This document shows, one piece after another, positions 17,406-25,539 of a stretch of DNA of 31,481 bases. Each line of letters starts with the position of its first letter. Positions within the stretch are counted from its first letter, which is position 1. Below the pieces are notes generated by a model. It was not told the origin of the DNA. It searched no databases and worked only from the letters and a program-made list of their open reading frames with translations. Made by a program: the position numbers and the translations under genes. This stretch comes from CALARM01 sp964431735. GTDB taxonomy: Bacteria; Vulcanimicrobiota; SpSt-956; JAKJGF01. The stretch spans positions 1 to 31,481 of the forward strand of contig CAYSLJ010000083.1 of NCBI GenBank assembly GCA_964431735.1. Reading direction: 5' to 3'.

Positions 17406-17476
17406 CCAGGAATAGACAGTAGACTCTATATAATATTTCTAAAAAACAGGTTTAAAATCCTTCTTCGTAATAAAAA

Positions 17477-17505
17477 TTGCTACTGGTCTACATATATGTT
17501 ATAAT
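17477..17505 (+). promoter_or_regulatory. Sigma70-type promoter for the histidine kinase gene
   Basis: TTGCTA, a 17-bp spacer, then TATAAT, a near-consensus housekeeping promoter. Transcription would start near 17512, giving a leader of about 130 nt with a small hairpin (CCTGA / TCAGG, about 17531-17550) and the heptamer array at 17555-17586. This places that array in transcribed RNA. Confidence 0.65.
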
Positions 17506-17554
17506 TTAAAATGATAGGCATGTTCCTTTTACCTGATTTATATTTCAGGAACCC

Positions 17555-17586
17555 TCGCGTCACGCGTTACGCGTTACGCTTTACGA
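17555..17586 (+). repeat. GC-rich heptamer array in the histidine kinase leader
   Basis: Units GCGTCAC, GCGTTAC, GCGTTAC and GCTTTAC preceded by CCTC, with the TYAC strand on +. The edge CCTCGCGTCACG is shared with the arrays inside the MITE-like elements at 24268 and 30389. Confidence 0.85.
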
Positions 17587-17644
17587 ATCTTCATTACCAT
17601 TCATTTAATTATGAAAGGAAGTTATCATTCTGATTATAAGAGAA

Positions 17645-19513
17645 ATGTTTCAACATATTTTTATGCATGCAGGTATTGCCATGGTACTTATTGATAAAGA
17701 TGGCTATATACTGGATGTTAATCTCATTATAAATGAAACGATGACTTATACAAGAGAAGACCTGCTTGGAAAACATTTCTCCGAGTTTATTCATCATGAA
17801 GATTTACCTGATAGCTTGAGATGTTTTGAAGAAATTATTTCACAGAAAATTACCCATTCACCGCCTCTGGAAAAACGTTATATAAAGAAAGACGGAACCA
17901 TTACATGGGGACGTAATGTTTACTCGGCAGTCGATGTCTCGGATGGGAATGTGCAGTTAATTGTCAGTACAATACAGAATATTGAACAAGAAAAACGGGC
18001 TGAAGAAGAATTACAGGGGACAAAAGATTTCCTGGATAAAATTATTAACTCTGTTGCCGACCCCATATTTGTAAAAGACAGTCATCACAGATGGATAGTT
18101 GTAAATGATGCCTACTGTGCACTTGTAGGGCGAACCCGTGAGGAATTAATCGGTAAATCTGATTATGATTTTTTTGAAAAATCCGAGTCTGATGTATTCT
18201 GGGAAAAAGATGAACTTGTTCTTAAAACAAAAGAAGAAAATTATAATGAAGAGGATTTTACCGATGCCTCTGGAGTTTATCATCTTATAGCGACAAAGAA
18301 AAAATGTTATACAGATAAAAAAGAACAGGATTTTATCGTAGGAATTATAAGAGATATTACAGAAAACAAAGAGGAAGAGAAAGAATTACTCAGGATAGAA
18401 AAACTTGAATCCCTGGGTATACTTGCCGGAGGCATAGCACATGATTTCAATAATATATTGACTGCCATACTCGGTAATATTTCTCTTGCAGAACTAATGG
18501 TTGATAGTGATGAAAAAGACCAGATCAGAGAAGTACTTACCATGGCCCAGGAGTCATCTCTTCGCGCCAGAGATTTAACCAGGCAGTTACTTACTTTTTC
18601 CAGAGGCGGAGCACCTGTGAAAAAGACGGGAACAATTACTCAGTTGTTAAAGGAAACGACCTATTTTTCTCTTCAGGGTTCAAATGTCAGATGTGAATTT
18701 AATATTCCCGCCAGTATCTGGAATGTTGAAATGGATGAGGAACAGATAAGCCAGGCAGTGCAAAATTTGGTTATAAACGCGGATCAGGCCATGCCGGAAG
18801 GTGGTATAATAAGAATATTTGCAGAAAATGTATATATAAAAGAAACAAATGAATTACCACTGAAAAACGGCAGATATGTTAAAATTTCCGTAAGGGATCA
18901 TGGGCCAGGTATAGCCAGAGAATATCAGACAAAGATATTTGATCCCTATTTCACTACAAAACAAAAAGGAAGCGGACTTGGCCTGGCAACAACTTATTCA
19001 ATAATCAAGCGTCATCATGGACATATTACGGTGGAATCCAGAAACGGTGAAGGAACAACTTTTTCTTTCTTTCTTCCTGCATCTGAAAAAGATTTTGAAG
19101 TGGAAGAAATTAAACATCCTTTAAAGAGTCATGGTAAGATTCTTGTAATGGATGATGATGAAATGATAAGACGTCTTATGCCTTTATTGTTACCCAGACT
19201 GGGTTATGAGGTTGAACTGGCGGCAGACGGAACGGAAGCAATTGCATTATATGAAAAAGCCAGATATACTGATAAGCCTTTTGACCTGGTAATAATGGAT
19301 TTGACCATACCGGGCGGAATGGGCGGAAAAGAAGCTATAGGGAAGCTTCTTGCTATAGATCCGTCAGTAAAAGCAATTGTATCGAGCGGTTATTCCAATG
19401 ACCCCGTAATGGCAGATTACAGAGACTATGGTTTTAAATCAGTTATTACGAAACCTTATAATGTAAATAACCTTGGCGATATATTATATAAGGTGTTGCA
19501 TGAAACGGCGTGA
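17645..19513 (+). CDS. Cytosolic hybrid histidine kinase (PAS-PAS-HisKA-HATPase-REC)
   Basis: A 622-residue protein with no membrane segment, so a soluble sensor. PAS 1 spans about 1-115 (AGIAMVLIDKDGYILDVN) and PAS 2 about 128-245 (VADPIFVKDSHHRWIVVNDA). HisKA has the phospho-acceptor H266 in GGIAHDFNNIL. HATPase_c has the N box NLVINADQA, G1 VRDHGPGI, F box FDPYFTTK and G2 GSGLGL. The C-terminal receiver (from about 497) has acidic MDDDE, phospho-acceptor D552 in VIMDLTIPGGMGG, Ser/Thr SSGYS and K in TKPYN. No separate output regulator is adjacent. The start is uncertain: the RBS AAAGGAAG (17614-17621) is better spaced for the in-frame CTG at 17630 than for this ATG. The TGA stop is inside the first GTGATGC unit. 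Confidence 0.92.
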   Translation: MFQHIFMHAGIAMVLIDKDGYILDVNLIINETMTYTREDLLGKHFSEFIHHEDLPDSLRCFEEIISQKITHSPPLEKRYIKKDGTITWGRNVYSAVDVSDGNVQLIVSTIQNIEQEKRAEEELQGTKDFLDKIINSVADPIFVKDSHHRWIVVNDAYCALVGRTREELIGKSDYDFFEKSESDVFWEKDELVLKTKEENYNEEDFTDASGVYHLIATKKKCYTDKKEQDFIVGIIRDITENKEEEKELLRIEKLESLGILAGGIAHDFNNILTAILGNISLAELMVDSDEKDQIREVLTMAQESSLRARDLTRQLLTFSRGGAPVKKTGTITQLLKETTYFSLQGSNVRCEFNIPASIWNVEMDEEQISQAVQNLVINADQAMPEGGIIRIFAENVYIKETNELPLKNGRYVKISVRDHGPGIAREYQTKIFDPYFTTKQKGSGLGLATTYSIIKRHHGHITVESRNGEGTTFSFFLPASEKDFEVEEIKHPLKSHGKILVMDDDEMIRRLMPLLLPRLGYEVELAADGTEAIALYEKARYTDKPFDLVIMDLTIPGGMGGKEAIGKLLAIDPSVKAIVSSGYSNDPVMADYRDYGFKSVITKPYNVNNLGDILYKVLHETA

Positions 19514-19565
19514 TGCGTGATGCGTGATGCGTGATGCGTGATGCGTGATGCGTGATGCGTGATGC
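19510..19565 (+). repeat. Eight perfect GTGATGC heptamers at the histidine kinase stop
   Basis: Eight exact head-to-tail copies of GTGATGC, the longest perfect array in the window. The histidine kinase stop (19511-19513) is the TGA of the first copy. It continues without a break into the REP-like unit. An exact array of this length is likely to vary in copy number between strains. Confidence 0.95.
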
Positions 19566-19570
19566 GTGTT

Positions 19571-19606
19571 TTCACGGGTACCGGGCGACCACAGGAGGTG
19601 CCCCTA
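19571..19606. repeat. REP-like palindrome, reverse copy of 7040-7080
   Basis: Read on the minus strand: GTAGGGGC, ACCTCCTGTGGT, CGCCCGGTACC, CGTGAAAACAC. It matches the unit at 7040-7080 with a few differences. Its order relative to the heptamer classes (GTGAGTA array, REP, GCATCAC array) is also the same, so the whole cassette is duplicated in inverted orientation. Confidence 0.75.
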
Positions 19607-19607
19607 C

Positions 19608-19677
19608 TTTTCACTTTTCACTTTTCACTACTCACCACTCACTACTCACCACTCACTACTCACCACTCACTACTCAC
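19608..19677. repeat. Ten AT-rich heptamers at the amylase 3' end
   Basis: Ten units on the + strand: TTTTCAC three times, then TACTCAC and CACTCAC alternating. On the minus strand they read GTGAGTA/GTGAGTG/GTGAAAA. They encode the last residues (VSSEW) and the TGA stop (19660-19662) of the amylase. Confidence 0.93.
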
Positions 19678-21522
19678 GACAAGACATTGATACGGCTCAA
19701 GTTCCCTCTGAAAGAATCCCTCCTCGATTTTACAGATTTTTTCCGAGAAAAATTCCTTATATCCTCCCTCTATTTTTCCTACCTGCCACAGAGGAATTTT
19801 TACGGATTTTTTTTGATTGCTGTTATTTATAATAACAAATATTAAAGTATCGTCAAAAATTCTTGCATAGGAAAAAATCTCATCTTCGTCATGAAGTATT
19901 TTAAATCCTCCTTTTTTTAATACAGAAGAGGATGTGCGCAGTTTAATAAGTTTCTTATAAAGAGTCATTATGTCATGATCCCACAGATTTTCATTCCATT
20001 CCATACATTTACGGACTTCATATTCCTTTATGCCCTTCATGCCTGTTTCATCACCGTAATAAATACATGGCACGCCGGGCCAGGTGAAAAGCAGCACAAG
20101 ACCGATTTTGAATTTATGAAAATCTTCTCCCACGAGAGAGTAAAACCTGGGCAGGTCATGACAGTCAAGCAGATTGAACATAGAGAGTTTTACATCAAAG
20201 GGAAGAAGAGATGTGAAATTCTCTATGTTCCGGGTCATATCTTCAGATGTAAAATTTATCTGCCTGAACTCTTTTTTAAATCTCTCTTTTTTTGTAAGCC
20301 ATTTAAGAACAGGAAAGAGAAACCCCTGGTAATTCATTGTTCCGTCAAGCATGTCACCCTGAAGAAGATCTGAGGGGTCAAAAAAATGTTCTCCCATTAT
20401 ATAAGAATCTTCTTTTGTATATTTACAGGATTTTCTCATTTCCCTGTAAATATCTCTAAAGCCCTGGTAATCATCCTGCCGTCCGAGCATATTTGACACA
20501 TCCAGACGCCATCCGTCTATATTATAGGGAGATTTCATCCAGAAATTCATAACAGAAGAAGGAGATTTATAGATTTCCTGTCTTAATTTTTCGGATTTAT
20601 AATTGAGTTTCGGAAGGGTTTTGACTCCAAGCCATGCATGGTAATCATCTTTTTTATCATAAAAGGTAAAATACTCTCTGTAAGGAGATGACCGGTCTCT
20701 GTATGCTCCCGTATTATCAGGGTAAAATCCCGCTTTGTTAAACCAGTAATGGGAAATGCCTGTATGGTTGAATACTCCGTCAAGTATTATTTTAATGCCA
20801 TTTTCATGGAGAAGAGAGACAAGTTCGGCAAATTCTTCGTTTGTCCCTGTATGGGGATCTATAAGTTTATAATCCTGAGTGTCATATTTATGATTTGAAA
20901 GAGACAGAAAAACAGGATTCAGATAAATAGCATTTATACCCAGTTCTTTAAGATATGGTATTTTCTCTTTTATCCCTGCAAGGTCTCCTCCGAAGAAATC
21001 CATATGTCCTCCCCGGTGATAATCTTTCGGATCTTCACCCCAGGAACAGGCTTTTGTACTTTTCCCGCAATAAGTATATTCTCCGTCTTTTACATTGGTA
21101 GAAGAGTTCCCGTCACAGAACCTGTCGGGAAATATCTGATAAAATACACTTTCAGTAACCCATTCTGGCGTTTTAAAATTCCTTATAAATTTGAAATCTG
21201 TAATATCAGGAGGGACATCTCTGCTCAACCCCTTCTGGGAAAACCATAACATATCATTTTTACAAAAAATGAGAAATCTGTAATTAATAAAATCACATTT
21301 TACATCAATCTTACCTGTATAAAGATCAAAAAAGCCTTTAGTGACATCTTTTTTCATTTCCGTCAGTTTCTGTTCTCCGTCGGGAGAGGTTCTGACATAT
21401 ATTTCTTCTATATCTTCATTTTTATGAACAACAAGTTTTATCTGAAGTTTATGGCCGGAATATTTAAGGAAATATTCCGAGCCATCTGTATATAAAGTTT
21501 TTTTCCAGTCAAATTCAGTCAT
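19660..21522 (-). CDS. GH13 alpha-glycosidase (neopullulanase/cyclomaltodextrinase type)
   Basis: A 620-residue cytosolic enzyme with no signal peptide. Residues about 1-115 form an N-terminal beta domain like that of maltogenic amylases. The GH13 barrel follows with region V-like and invariant motifs: VFYQIFPDRFCDG, DGVFNH (248-253), GWRLDVSN with nucleophile D341, MGEHF with acid/base E378, and LLDCHDLPR with H455-D456. The FYQIFPDRF motif and YHRGG/FFGGDLAGI are typical of maltodextrin-degrading members, so it probably opens cyclodextrins or cleaves maltooligosaccharides. A C-terminal beta domain ends in residues encoded by heptamer repeats. Its ATG overlaps the butyrate kinase stop by 8 bp, so the two are co-translated. 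Confidence 0.93.
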   Translation of the reverse strand: MTEFDWKKTLYTDGSEYFLKYSGHKLQIKLVVHKNEDIEEIYVRTSPDGEQKLTEMKKDVTKGFFDLYTGKIDVKCDFINYRFLIFCKNDMLWFSQKGLSRDVPPDITDFKFIRNFKTPEWVTESVFYQIFPDRFCDGNSSTNVKDGEYTYCGKSTKACSWGEDPKDYHRGGHMDFFGGDLAGIKEKIPYLKELGINAIYLNPVFLSLSNHKYDTQDYKLIDPHTGTNEEFAELVSLLHENGIKIILDGVFNHTGISHYWFNKAGFYPDNTGAYRDRSSPYREYFTFYDKKDDYHAWLGVKTLPKLNYKSEKLRQEIYKSPSSVMNFWMKSPYNIDGWRLDVSNMLGRQDDYQGFRDIYREMRKSCKYTKEDSYIMGEHFFDPSDLLQGDMLDGTMNYQGFLFPVLKWLTKKERFKKEFRQINFTSEDMTRNIENFTSLLPFDVKLSMFNLLDCHDLPRFYSLVGEDFHKFKIGLVLLFTWPGVPCIYYGDETGMKGIKEYEVRKCMEWNENLWDHDIMTLYKKLIKLRTSSSVLKKGGFKILHDEDEIFSYARIFDDTLIFVIINNSNQKKSVKIPLWQVGKIEGGYKEFFSEKICKIEEGFFQRELEPYQCLVVSSEW

Positions 21523-22639
21523 ATTCTTTAACTTTCTCTTTCCCTGATAAAACTCTTTCCATAGATGATCTCAGGGCTTCCATTTCATCACCGCCCGGTA
21601 AGAGAAAGACAGGGGCAATCCATTTAGTTCTTTCTTCTATTTTACCTGTTATCATCTCCGAATAGGCGAGGCCTCCCGACAGAGTAATTCCGTCGACGTT
21701 ACCGCAGAATATGGCAGTAAGAGCGCATATCTCCTTGGAAATCTGATAGGCCATAGCTTCAATCAATAGATTGACTTTTTCTCTGGTAATATCAGGTTTT
21801 ATTTTTTTTCTGTCCTGTTCCGGAAGTTCTTTTCCTGCAGCAAAATCTTCTAAGAGTTTCATGTCAGATGTTCCTGTATAGGCAGTCATTCCGCCTTTGC
21901 CTTTGAGCATGAGCTTTATATCCTGAAAGCTGTATTTACCTGAAAAACAGAGTTTTGCAAGGCCTCCTGCAGGTACGCCTCCGGACCTCTGAGGAGTAAA
22001 GGGACCGTCACCGTCAAGAGCATTATTTACATCTACTACTCTCCCTTTTTTATGGGCTCCCACACTTATGCCTCCGCCCATATGGGCAATAATAAGATTT
22101 ACATCATTATAGTCTTTATTTAATGTTTTTGCCGTACGATAAGCGACTCTTCTCTGATTGAGACAGTGAAATATACAGATTCTCGGGTTTTCAGGTATGC
22201 CGGAAAAACGTACAAAATCTTCCATCTCATCCACTGTTGTAGGATCTGCTATATAAGATTTCTGTCCTATTTCTGACGCTATCGAGTCACCTATGAGAGC
22301 TCCCAGATTGGATGCATGACTGCCGTAACGTTCTTCTCTTAAATCATTTTTTATCTTTTCATTGACCTGATATACTCCTCCTTCGGAAGGTTTCAGCAGC
22401 CCTCCTCTGGTAATTACGGCATCCAGCTCTTTTATATCTATGCCATGTTCTTTTAATTCTTTCATGACAAAATCCTTACGAAATGAAAACTGTTCCGTAA
22501 TTTTTTTTCCTTCGTAAGATTCCATCTGTGCCGTGTCGTATCGTACCACTTCATGAAATATTTGCTTTTCTCCTTCAAAATATGCCACTTCGTCTGAAGT
22601 TGAGCCGGGATTGATAACGAGTATTTTGTAATTATTCAT
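21515..22639 (-). CDS. buk: Butyrate kinase (acetokinase family)
   Basis: A 374-residue protein, close to the usual 355-360. Family signatures: NPGSTSDEVAYFEGE at the N-terminus, AVITRGGLLKPSEGGVYQVN, ADPTTVDEM, and the nucleotide/substrate core AHMGGGISVGAHKKGRVVDV, NNALDGDGPFTPQRSGGVPA, with GNVDGITLSGGLAYS near the C-terminus. Butyrate kinase makes ATP and butyrate from butyryl phosphate, and related enzymes use branched-chain acyl phosphates. No phosphotransbutyrylase gene is adjacent. The RBS AAGGTGAG is good. It is the first gene of an operon with the GH13 enzyme, which links maltodextrin breakdown with fermentative ATP formation. Confidence 0.93.
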   Translation of the reverse strand: MNNYKILVINPGSTSDEVAYFEGEKQIFHEVVRYDTAQMESYEGKKITEQFSFRKDFVMKELKEHGIDIKELDAVITRGGLLKPSEGGVYQVNEKIKNDLREERYGSHASNLGALIGDSIASEIGQKSYIADPTTVDEMEDFVRFSGIPENPRICIFHCLNQRRVAYRTAKTLNKDYNDVNLIIAHMGGGISVGAHKKGRVVDVNNALDGDGPFTPQRSGGVPAGGLAKLCFSGKYSFQDIKLMLKGKGGMTAYTGTSDMKLLEDFAAGKELPEQDRKKIKPDITREKVNLLIEAMAYQISKEICALTAIFCGNVDGITLSGGLAYSEMITGKIEERTKWIAPVFLLPGGDEMEALRSSMERVLSGKEKVKEYD

Positions 22640-22653
22640 AATCTCACCTTCTT

Positions 22654-22689
22654 ATCGTGACGCGTGACGCGTGACGCGTGACGCGATGA
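22654..22689. repeat. Four perfect GTGACGC heptamers in the buk leader
   Basis: Four GTGACGC units on the + strand followed by GATGATT. Read with buk this is the TYAC strand, ending in CGTCACGATAAG just before the RBS. Confidence 0.9.
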
Positions 22690-22693
22690 TTAT

Positions 22694-22731
22694 TTGCCGG
22701 GCCGAGCCATTTATGCTCGTGCCGGTAAACT
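22694..22731. other. Strong hairpin in the buk leader
   Basis: CGAGC and GCTCG pair around an AT-rich loop, and CCGG outer arms extend the stem after a 2x2 internal loop. It lies between the promoter at 22734-22762 and the heptamer array. It lacks a U-tract, so it is more likely an mRNA 5' structure than a terminator. Confidence 0.5.
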
Positions 22732-22733
22732 AT

Positions 22734-22762
22734 AATATAATCTATGAAAGGCCTGTTGTAAA
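22734..22762 (-). promoter_or_regulatory. Sigma70-type promoter for buk-amylase
   Basis: On the minus strand TTTACA, a 17-bp spacer and TATATT. Transcription would start near 22727, so the hairpin and the GTGACGC array are in an 88-nt transcribed leader. Confidence 0.5.
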
Positions 22763-22891
22763 GATATTATAGAGAAAAGAATATTATAAAAAAACAGGAA
22801 TAAAATTTTATTATGAAGAATTATTTATTAGATAATTTCATAACTATCCATAAATAATAACTTTGTAATACGTGATCTCCATGGATGAACC

Positions 22892-22918
22892 CGTCACGCA
22901 TTACCCGTTACGCGTCAC
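22892..22918 (+). repeat. GC-rich heptamer array upstream of the unknown exported gene
   Basis: CCGTCAC, GCATTAC, CCGTTAC and GCGTCAC, TYAC strand on +, 60 bp upstream of the start codon. The rest of 22763-22891 is AT-rich with no feature I can name. Confidence 0.8.
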
Positions 22919-22978
22919 AACCACTTAAATACCAGCAAGTTATGAAATACACTATAAAAAATATAGGAGGAATGATTT

Positions 22979-24004
22979 ATGAAAAAAATCTTCTTTTTTA
23001 CCTGTTTCATCTCTTTTATTTTATGTTTTTCACTTGTTTTTGCACAGGAAATTACTCAGGAAGTCAAAGATCAGGCTCTCTCCGATGCGAGACAGATAAA
23101 AGAGCTTTATAACAAATATCATGAGCGATTTAAAGGCATTTACGGACATAATATTATAGAGCAGTATGACCTGAAAGAAGTAGCAGAAAAACTTGCTAAG
23201 ATAGAGGCTCTTGAACGTGAAGTAATACCTGTAATTCAACCAGTAGTTGCATCATTTGCCGAAAAATACGGCTCAGATACTATGACTATCGATAACAAAT
23301 ATTGGGAAATGGGACTTGGCAGGACAGAAGAAGCAGACTTTTTATCATCCAATTTCAGAGACCTCTATGAAGGCCTGAAAAATTTCCCGAAAACGAGACA
23401 GGAAACCTCTGAATATCTACGTAAATGGGCTGAAGGTATAATCAAAAATGTGGACGAAGGTTTTTATCCCGCCCAGGACCGCATGAACAGGATGTATGAA
23501 GCAAAATCTTACCTTGACTTTGCATGCAAATTTGATCCGAATAATGCAAAGGCAAATACACAGCTTGCTTCTATAGATCAGAAGATAGCAGAAGTTGGAA
23601 AGAAATTGACAAAGGATATAGACAAAAAGAAATGGGCCGGTCATATAACGAATTTTTCCGGTCCCGGTACAGCAGGAGACCTTGCAAAATCAGCTCTGGA
23701 ATATTTTAAAAATGATCGTGACTGGGGTAAGAGTTCCAAGAAGAAAATCACGGTAGTGGCTGTGGCGGTGAGAGGACAGTGGGAAATAGCGGAAACAAAT
23801 ATCCTGGGCCAGGTGACTCAATGGAGACTTCCCATACATCTCGCCATAACAGATGAGAAATTTAAAAAGGAAAATATAGCACAGGTCTTTGAACTGAGCA
23901 TCCTTGCAAAAGAAGGCGCTCCGGGAGCAGCTCCGAAATCGCCGCCTTTTGACGGTTTCTGGGTCGGTAATAACTGGCTCATGAGGCTTGATAAAATCAA
24001 GTAG
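22979..24004 (+). CDS. Exported protein of unknown function
   Basis: A 341-residue protein with a clear signal peptide (MKKIFFFTCFISFILCFSLV, cleaved near FA-QE at 22-23), so periplasmic or secreted. Residues 24-215 are mostly charged helices, with a TPR-like stretch near 165-195 (AKSYLDFACKFDPNNAKANT). Residues 215-341 look like a beta domain (ITVVAVAVRGQWEIAE, TQWRLPIHLAI, PPFDGFWVGNNWLMRLDKI). I recognise no catalytic motif or family. A strong RBS (TAGGAGGAA) precedes the ATG. The TAG stop is also the start of a GTAGGGGC REP-like palindrome. Confidence 0.8.
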   Translation: MKKIFFFTCFISFILCFSLVFAQEITQEVKDQALSDARQIKELYNKYHERFKGIYGHNIIEQYDLKEVAEKLAKIEALEREVIPVIQPVVASFAEKYGSDTMTIDNKYWEMGLGRTEEADFLSSNFRDLYEGLKNFPKTRQETSEYLRKWAEGIIKNVDEGFYPAQDRMNRMYEAKSYLDFACKFDPNNAKANTQLASIDQKIAEVGKKLTKDIDKKKWAGHITNFSGPGTAGDLAKSALEYFKNDRDWGKSSKKKITVVAVAVRGQWEIAETNILGQVTQWRLPIHLAITDEKFKKENIAQVFELSILAKEGAPGAAPKSPPFDGFWVGNNWLMRLDKIK

Positions 24005-24028
24005 GGGCAAATCTCTGTGTTTGCCCGA
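24000..24028. repeat. Short REP-like palindrome supplying the gene stop codon
   Basis: GTAGGGGCAAA and TTTGCCC flank an 8-nt loop. TAG at 24002-24004 is the stop of the upstream gene. GTGAGTA-type heptamers follow at about 24032-24050. Confidence 0.75.
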
Positions 24029-24029
24029 T

Positions 24030-24213
24030 GAGTAGTGAGTGGTGAGTTAAATCCTGCCACTCACTATCTTAGTACCGCTCCAGGTAAATAAGTATCCGAT
24101 AATATATAAAAAGTGAGAAGTGAAAAGTGAGAAGTGAAAAGTGAAAATTCACTTCTCACCTCTCACCTCTCACTAAATAATTTATAAATGGATACTAACT
24201 TATCTGCTTTTGT
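24030..24213. repeat. Nested palindrome with AT-rich heptamer hairpin
   Basis: Outer arms CTTAGTAC...AATAAGTATCC (24068-24097) and GGATACTAACTTAT...GTACTTAG (about 24190-24219) are inverted repeats. Between them GTGAGAA/GTGAAAA units (about 24111-24145) meet TTCTCAC/CTCTCAC units (about 24146-24174), giving a second, inner hairpin of about 30 bp per arm. The outer arm sequence is the same as the left flank of MITE-like copies 1 and 2. No gene is present. Confidence 0.65.
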
Positions 24214-24342
24214 ACTTAGGGACTGTAAAGAAATAACCCTGGCAAATTATTAGAACGGCTATTATCCTCGCGTCACGCGTCACGCGTTACGCGTCACGAT
24301 AAAAACTGTAACTATGATGTAGTTATTTCCTAACAACCCCTT
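24214..24342. mobile_element. MITE-like palindromic element with heptamer core (copy 3)
   Basis: The left end CTTAGGGACTGTAAAGAAAT and the right end (reverse complement GGGGTTGTTAGGAAATAAC) are inverted repeats. The inner arms contain GCAAATTATTAGAACGG and ACATCATAGTTACAGT as in the other copies. The core 24268-24300 is a GC-rich heptamer array (GCGTCAC, GCGTCAC, GCGTTAC, GCGTCAC). It ends about 50 bp upstream of the metallophosphoesterase gene. Confidence 0.65.
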
Positions 24343-24389
24343 ATAAACCTTTAGAATTAGTTAAATTCAGATTACAGGAGGTATATTTT

Positions 24390-25427
24390 GTGAAAAATTT
24401 TTCTGTAAAGTTATTATTGATTTTATCCATTATATTTCTTTTCCAGGTTGATTGTTATGGTAAAGCCAAATTTGCCGTCATTTCCGATCCTCATATAAGT
24501 ATGGAGGCAGACGGCGTGACAGATGATTTTAAAATGGGTATTCATTCTGTAGAATTTCTGGAAAATACCATAAAAGATGTAAATAAGATAGAAGATCTCA
24601 ATTTTGTTTTATTTCTGGGAGACCTCACAAAAGACGGAGAACCATGGAATCTGGATAAATTTGTAGAGATCATATCAGACTTGAATGTTCCTTCATATGC
24701 CATACTTGGCAATCATGATCAGAGTGTCATTACTCAGACAGGCAAAGCTGTGCTTCCGGGAGTGTCAAAAGAAACAATGGTCTGGGCACTTCAGGGACAT
24801 GGGTTCAACGGCCCTTCTCTCTGGTGGAGTGCAGCCCCTGTGCCGGGTCTTCATCTGATAGCACTGGATACGAATATTCTTGGTACCTGGAGCGGACGTA
24901 TATCAGATGCAGAATTAAAATGGTTTGAAAGGGAACTTTCTTCTCATAAAGATGTTTTTACCATAGTAATAGGCCACCACAGTATAGTCCCTTTCTGTAA
25001 AGAAGAGGAAGATACGGAACAGTGGAAATCATTTTATATGGAAAACGGCGATAAGTTGCTTGATTTATTTGATAAATATACAAATGTATCTTTTTATCTG
25101 TCAGGCCACAGGCATGTAAGTACAAGATCTGTCGAACATAACGGTGTCTATCATATAGTTCACCCTTCTACCGGTACCTATCCTATGAGATATACAGTTT
25201 ATGAATTGACAGATACTCATTTAACATATGAGGTAAAAGATGTTCCTATGGATAAAGAAACATGGGAACTTGCAAAGAAGAATTTCTTTACCTTCGGTGA
25301 AGGTTTCTGGAGAGGTGCCGGTATGACAGATACACCGGAAGGGAATAAAAAATATCTTGATTATTACGAATCCAGTGAAACATTGAAAGGGGAATTTCCT
25401 CTCAGGATAAAATTTAATGAAAGATAA
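24390..25427 (+). CDS. Exported calcineurin-like metallophosphoesterase
   Basis: A 345-residue protein starting at GTG with RBS CAGGAGG. A signal peptide (about 1-23) implies a periplasmic or secreted enzyme. All metal-binding motifs of the family are present: SDPHI (D33, H35), GDLTKDGE (D78), GNHDQ (N108, H109), IGHHS (H196, H197) and SGHRHVS (H240, H242). The arrangement is like class III cyclic-nucleotide phosphodiesterases (CpdA/Icc) and related phosphatases; the signal peptide argues for an extracellular phosphoester substrate instead. The C-terminal 80 residues (YPMRYTVYELTDTHLTYEV) form a beta-rich extension. It is probably a single transcription unit; the downstream gene starts 113 bp away. 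Confidence 0.92.
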   Translation: MKNFSVKLLLILSIIFLFQVDCYGKAKFAVISDPHISMEADGVTDDFKMGIHSVEFLENTIKDVNKIEDLNFVLFLGDLTKDGEPWNLDKFVEIISDLNVPSYAILGNHDQSVITQTGKAVLPGVSKETMVWALQGHGFNGPSLWWSAAPVPGLHLIALDTNILGTWSGRISDAELKWFERELSSHKDVFTIVIGHHSIVPFCKEEEDTEQWKSFYMENGDKLLDLFDKYTNVSFYLSGHRHVSTRSVEHNGVYHIVHPSTGTYPMRYTVYELTDTHLTYEVKDVPMDKETWELAKKNFFTFGEGFWRGAGMTDTPEGNKKYLDYYESSETLKGEFPLRIKFNER

Positions 25428-25539
25428 TATTGCCATAAGTTAACATTTTTTTAACCTTATCTATATTGCTATTTCCTTTCAGTCATGCTAAATTTTTCAT
25501 AGATAAATGAGAAACTTCAAAAGAGTAAGGATGGATATT

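Noticed and set aside
19510..19677. Possible CRISPR array
   Set aside because: The repeats are 7 bp, contiguous and without spacers, and no cas genes are present.
19552..19845. ORF (+) whose N-terminus is almost identical to an ORF at 7096-6911 (-)
   Set aside because: The shared peptide (MMRDACFH-YRATT) is only the translation of the repeated cassette of heptamers and REP palindrome; both frames then run antisense through real genes.
22694..22918. Riboswitch in the buk leader or opposite leader
   Set aside because: There is a strong hairpin, but I see no conserved riboswitch core and no expression platform with a U-tract.
22885..23112. 75-residue ORF (+) upstream of the unknown exported gene
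   Set aside because: It overlaps the real gene in another frame, starts before the repeat array and has no RBS; the 22979 start has a strong RBS and a signal peptide.
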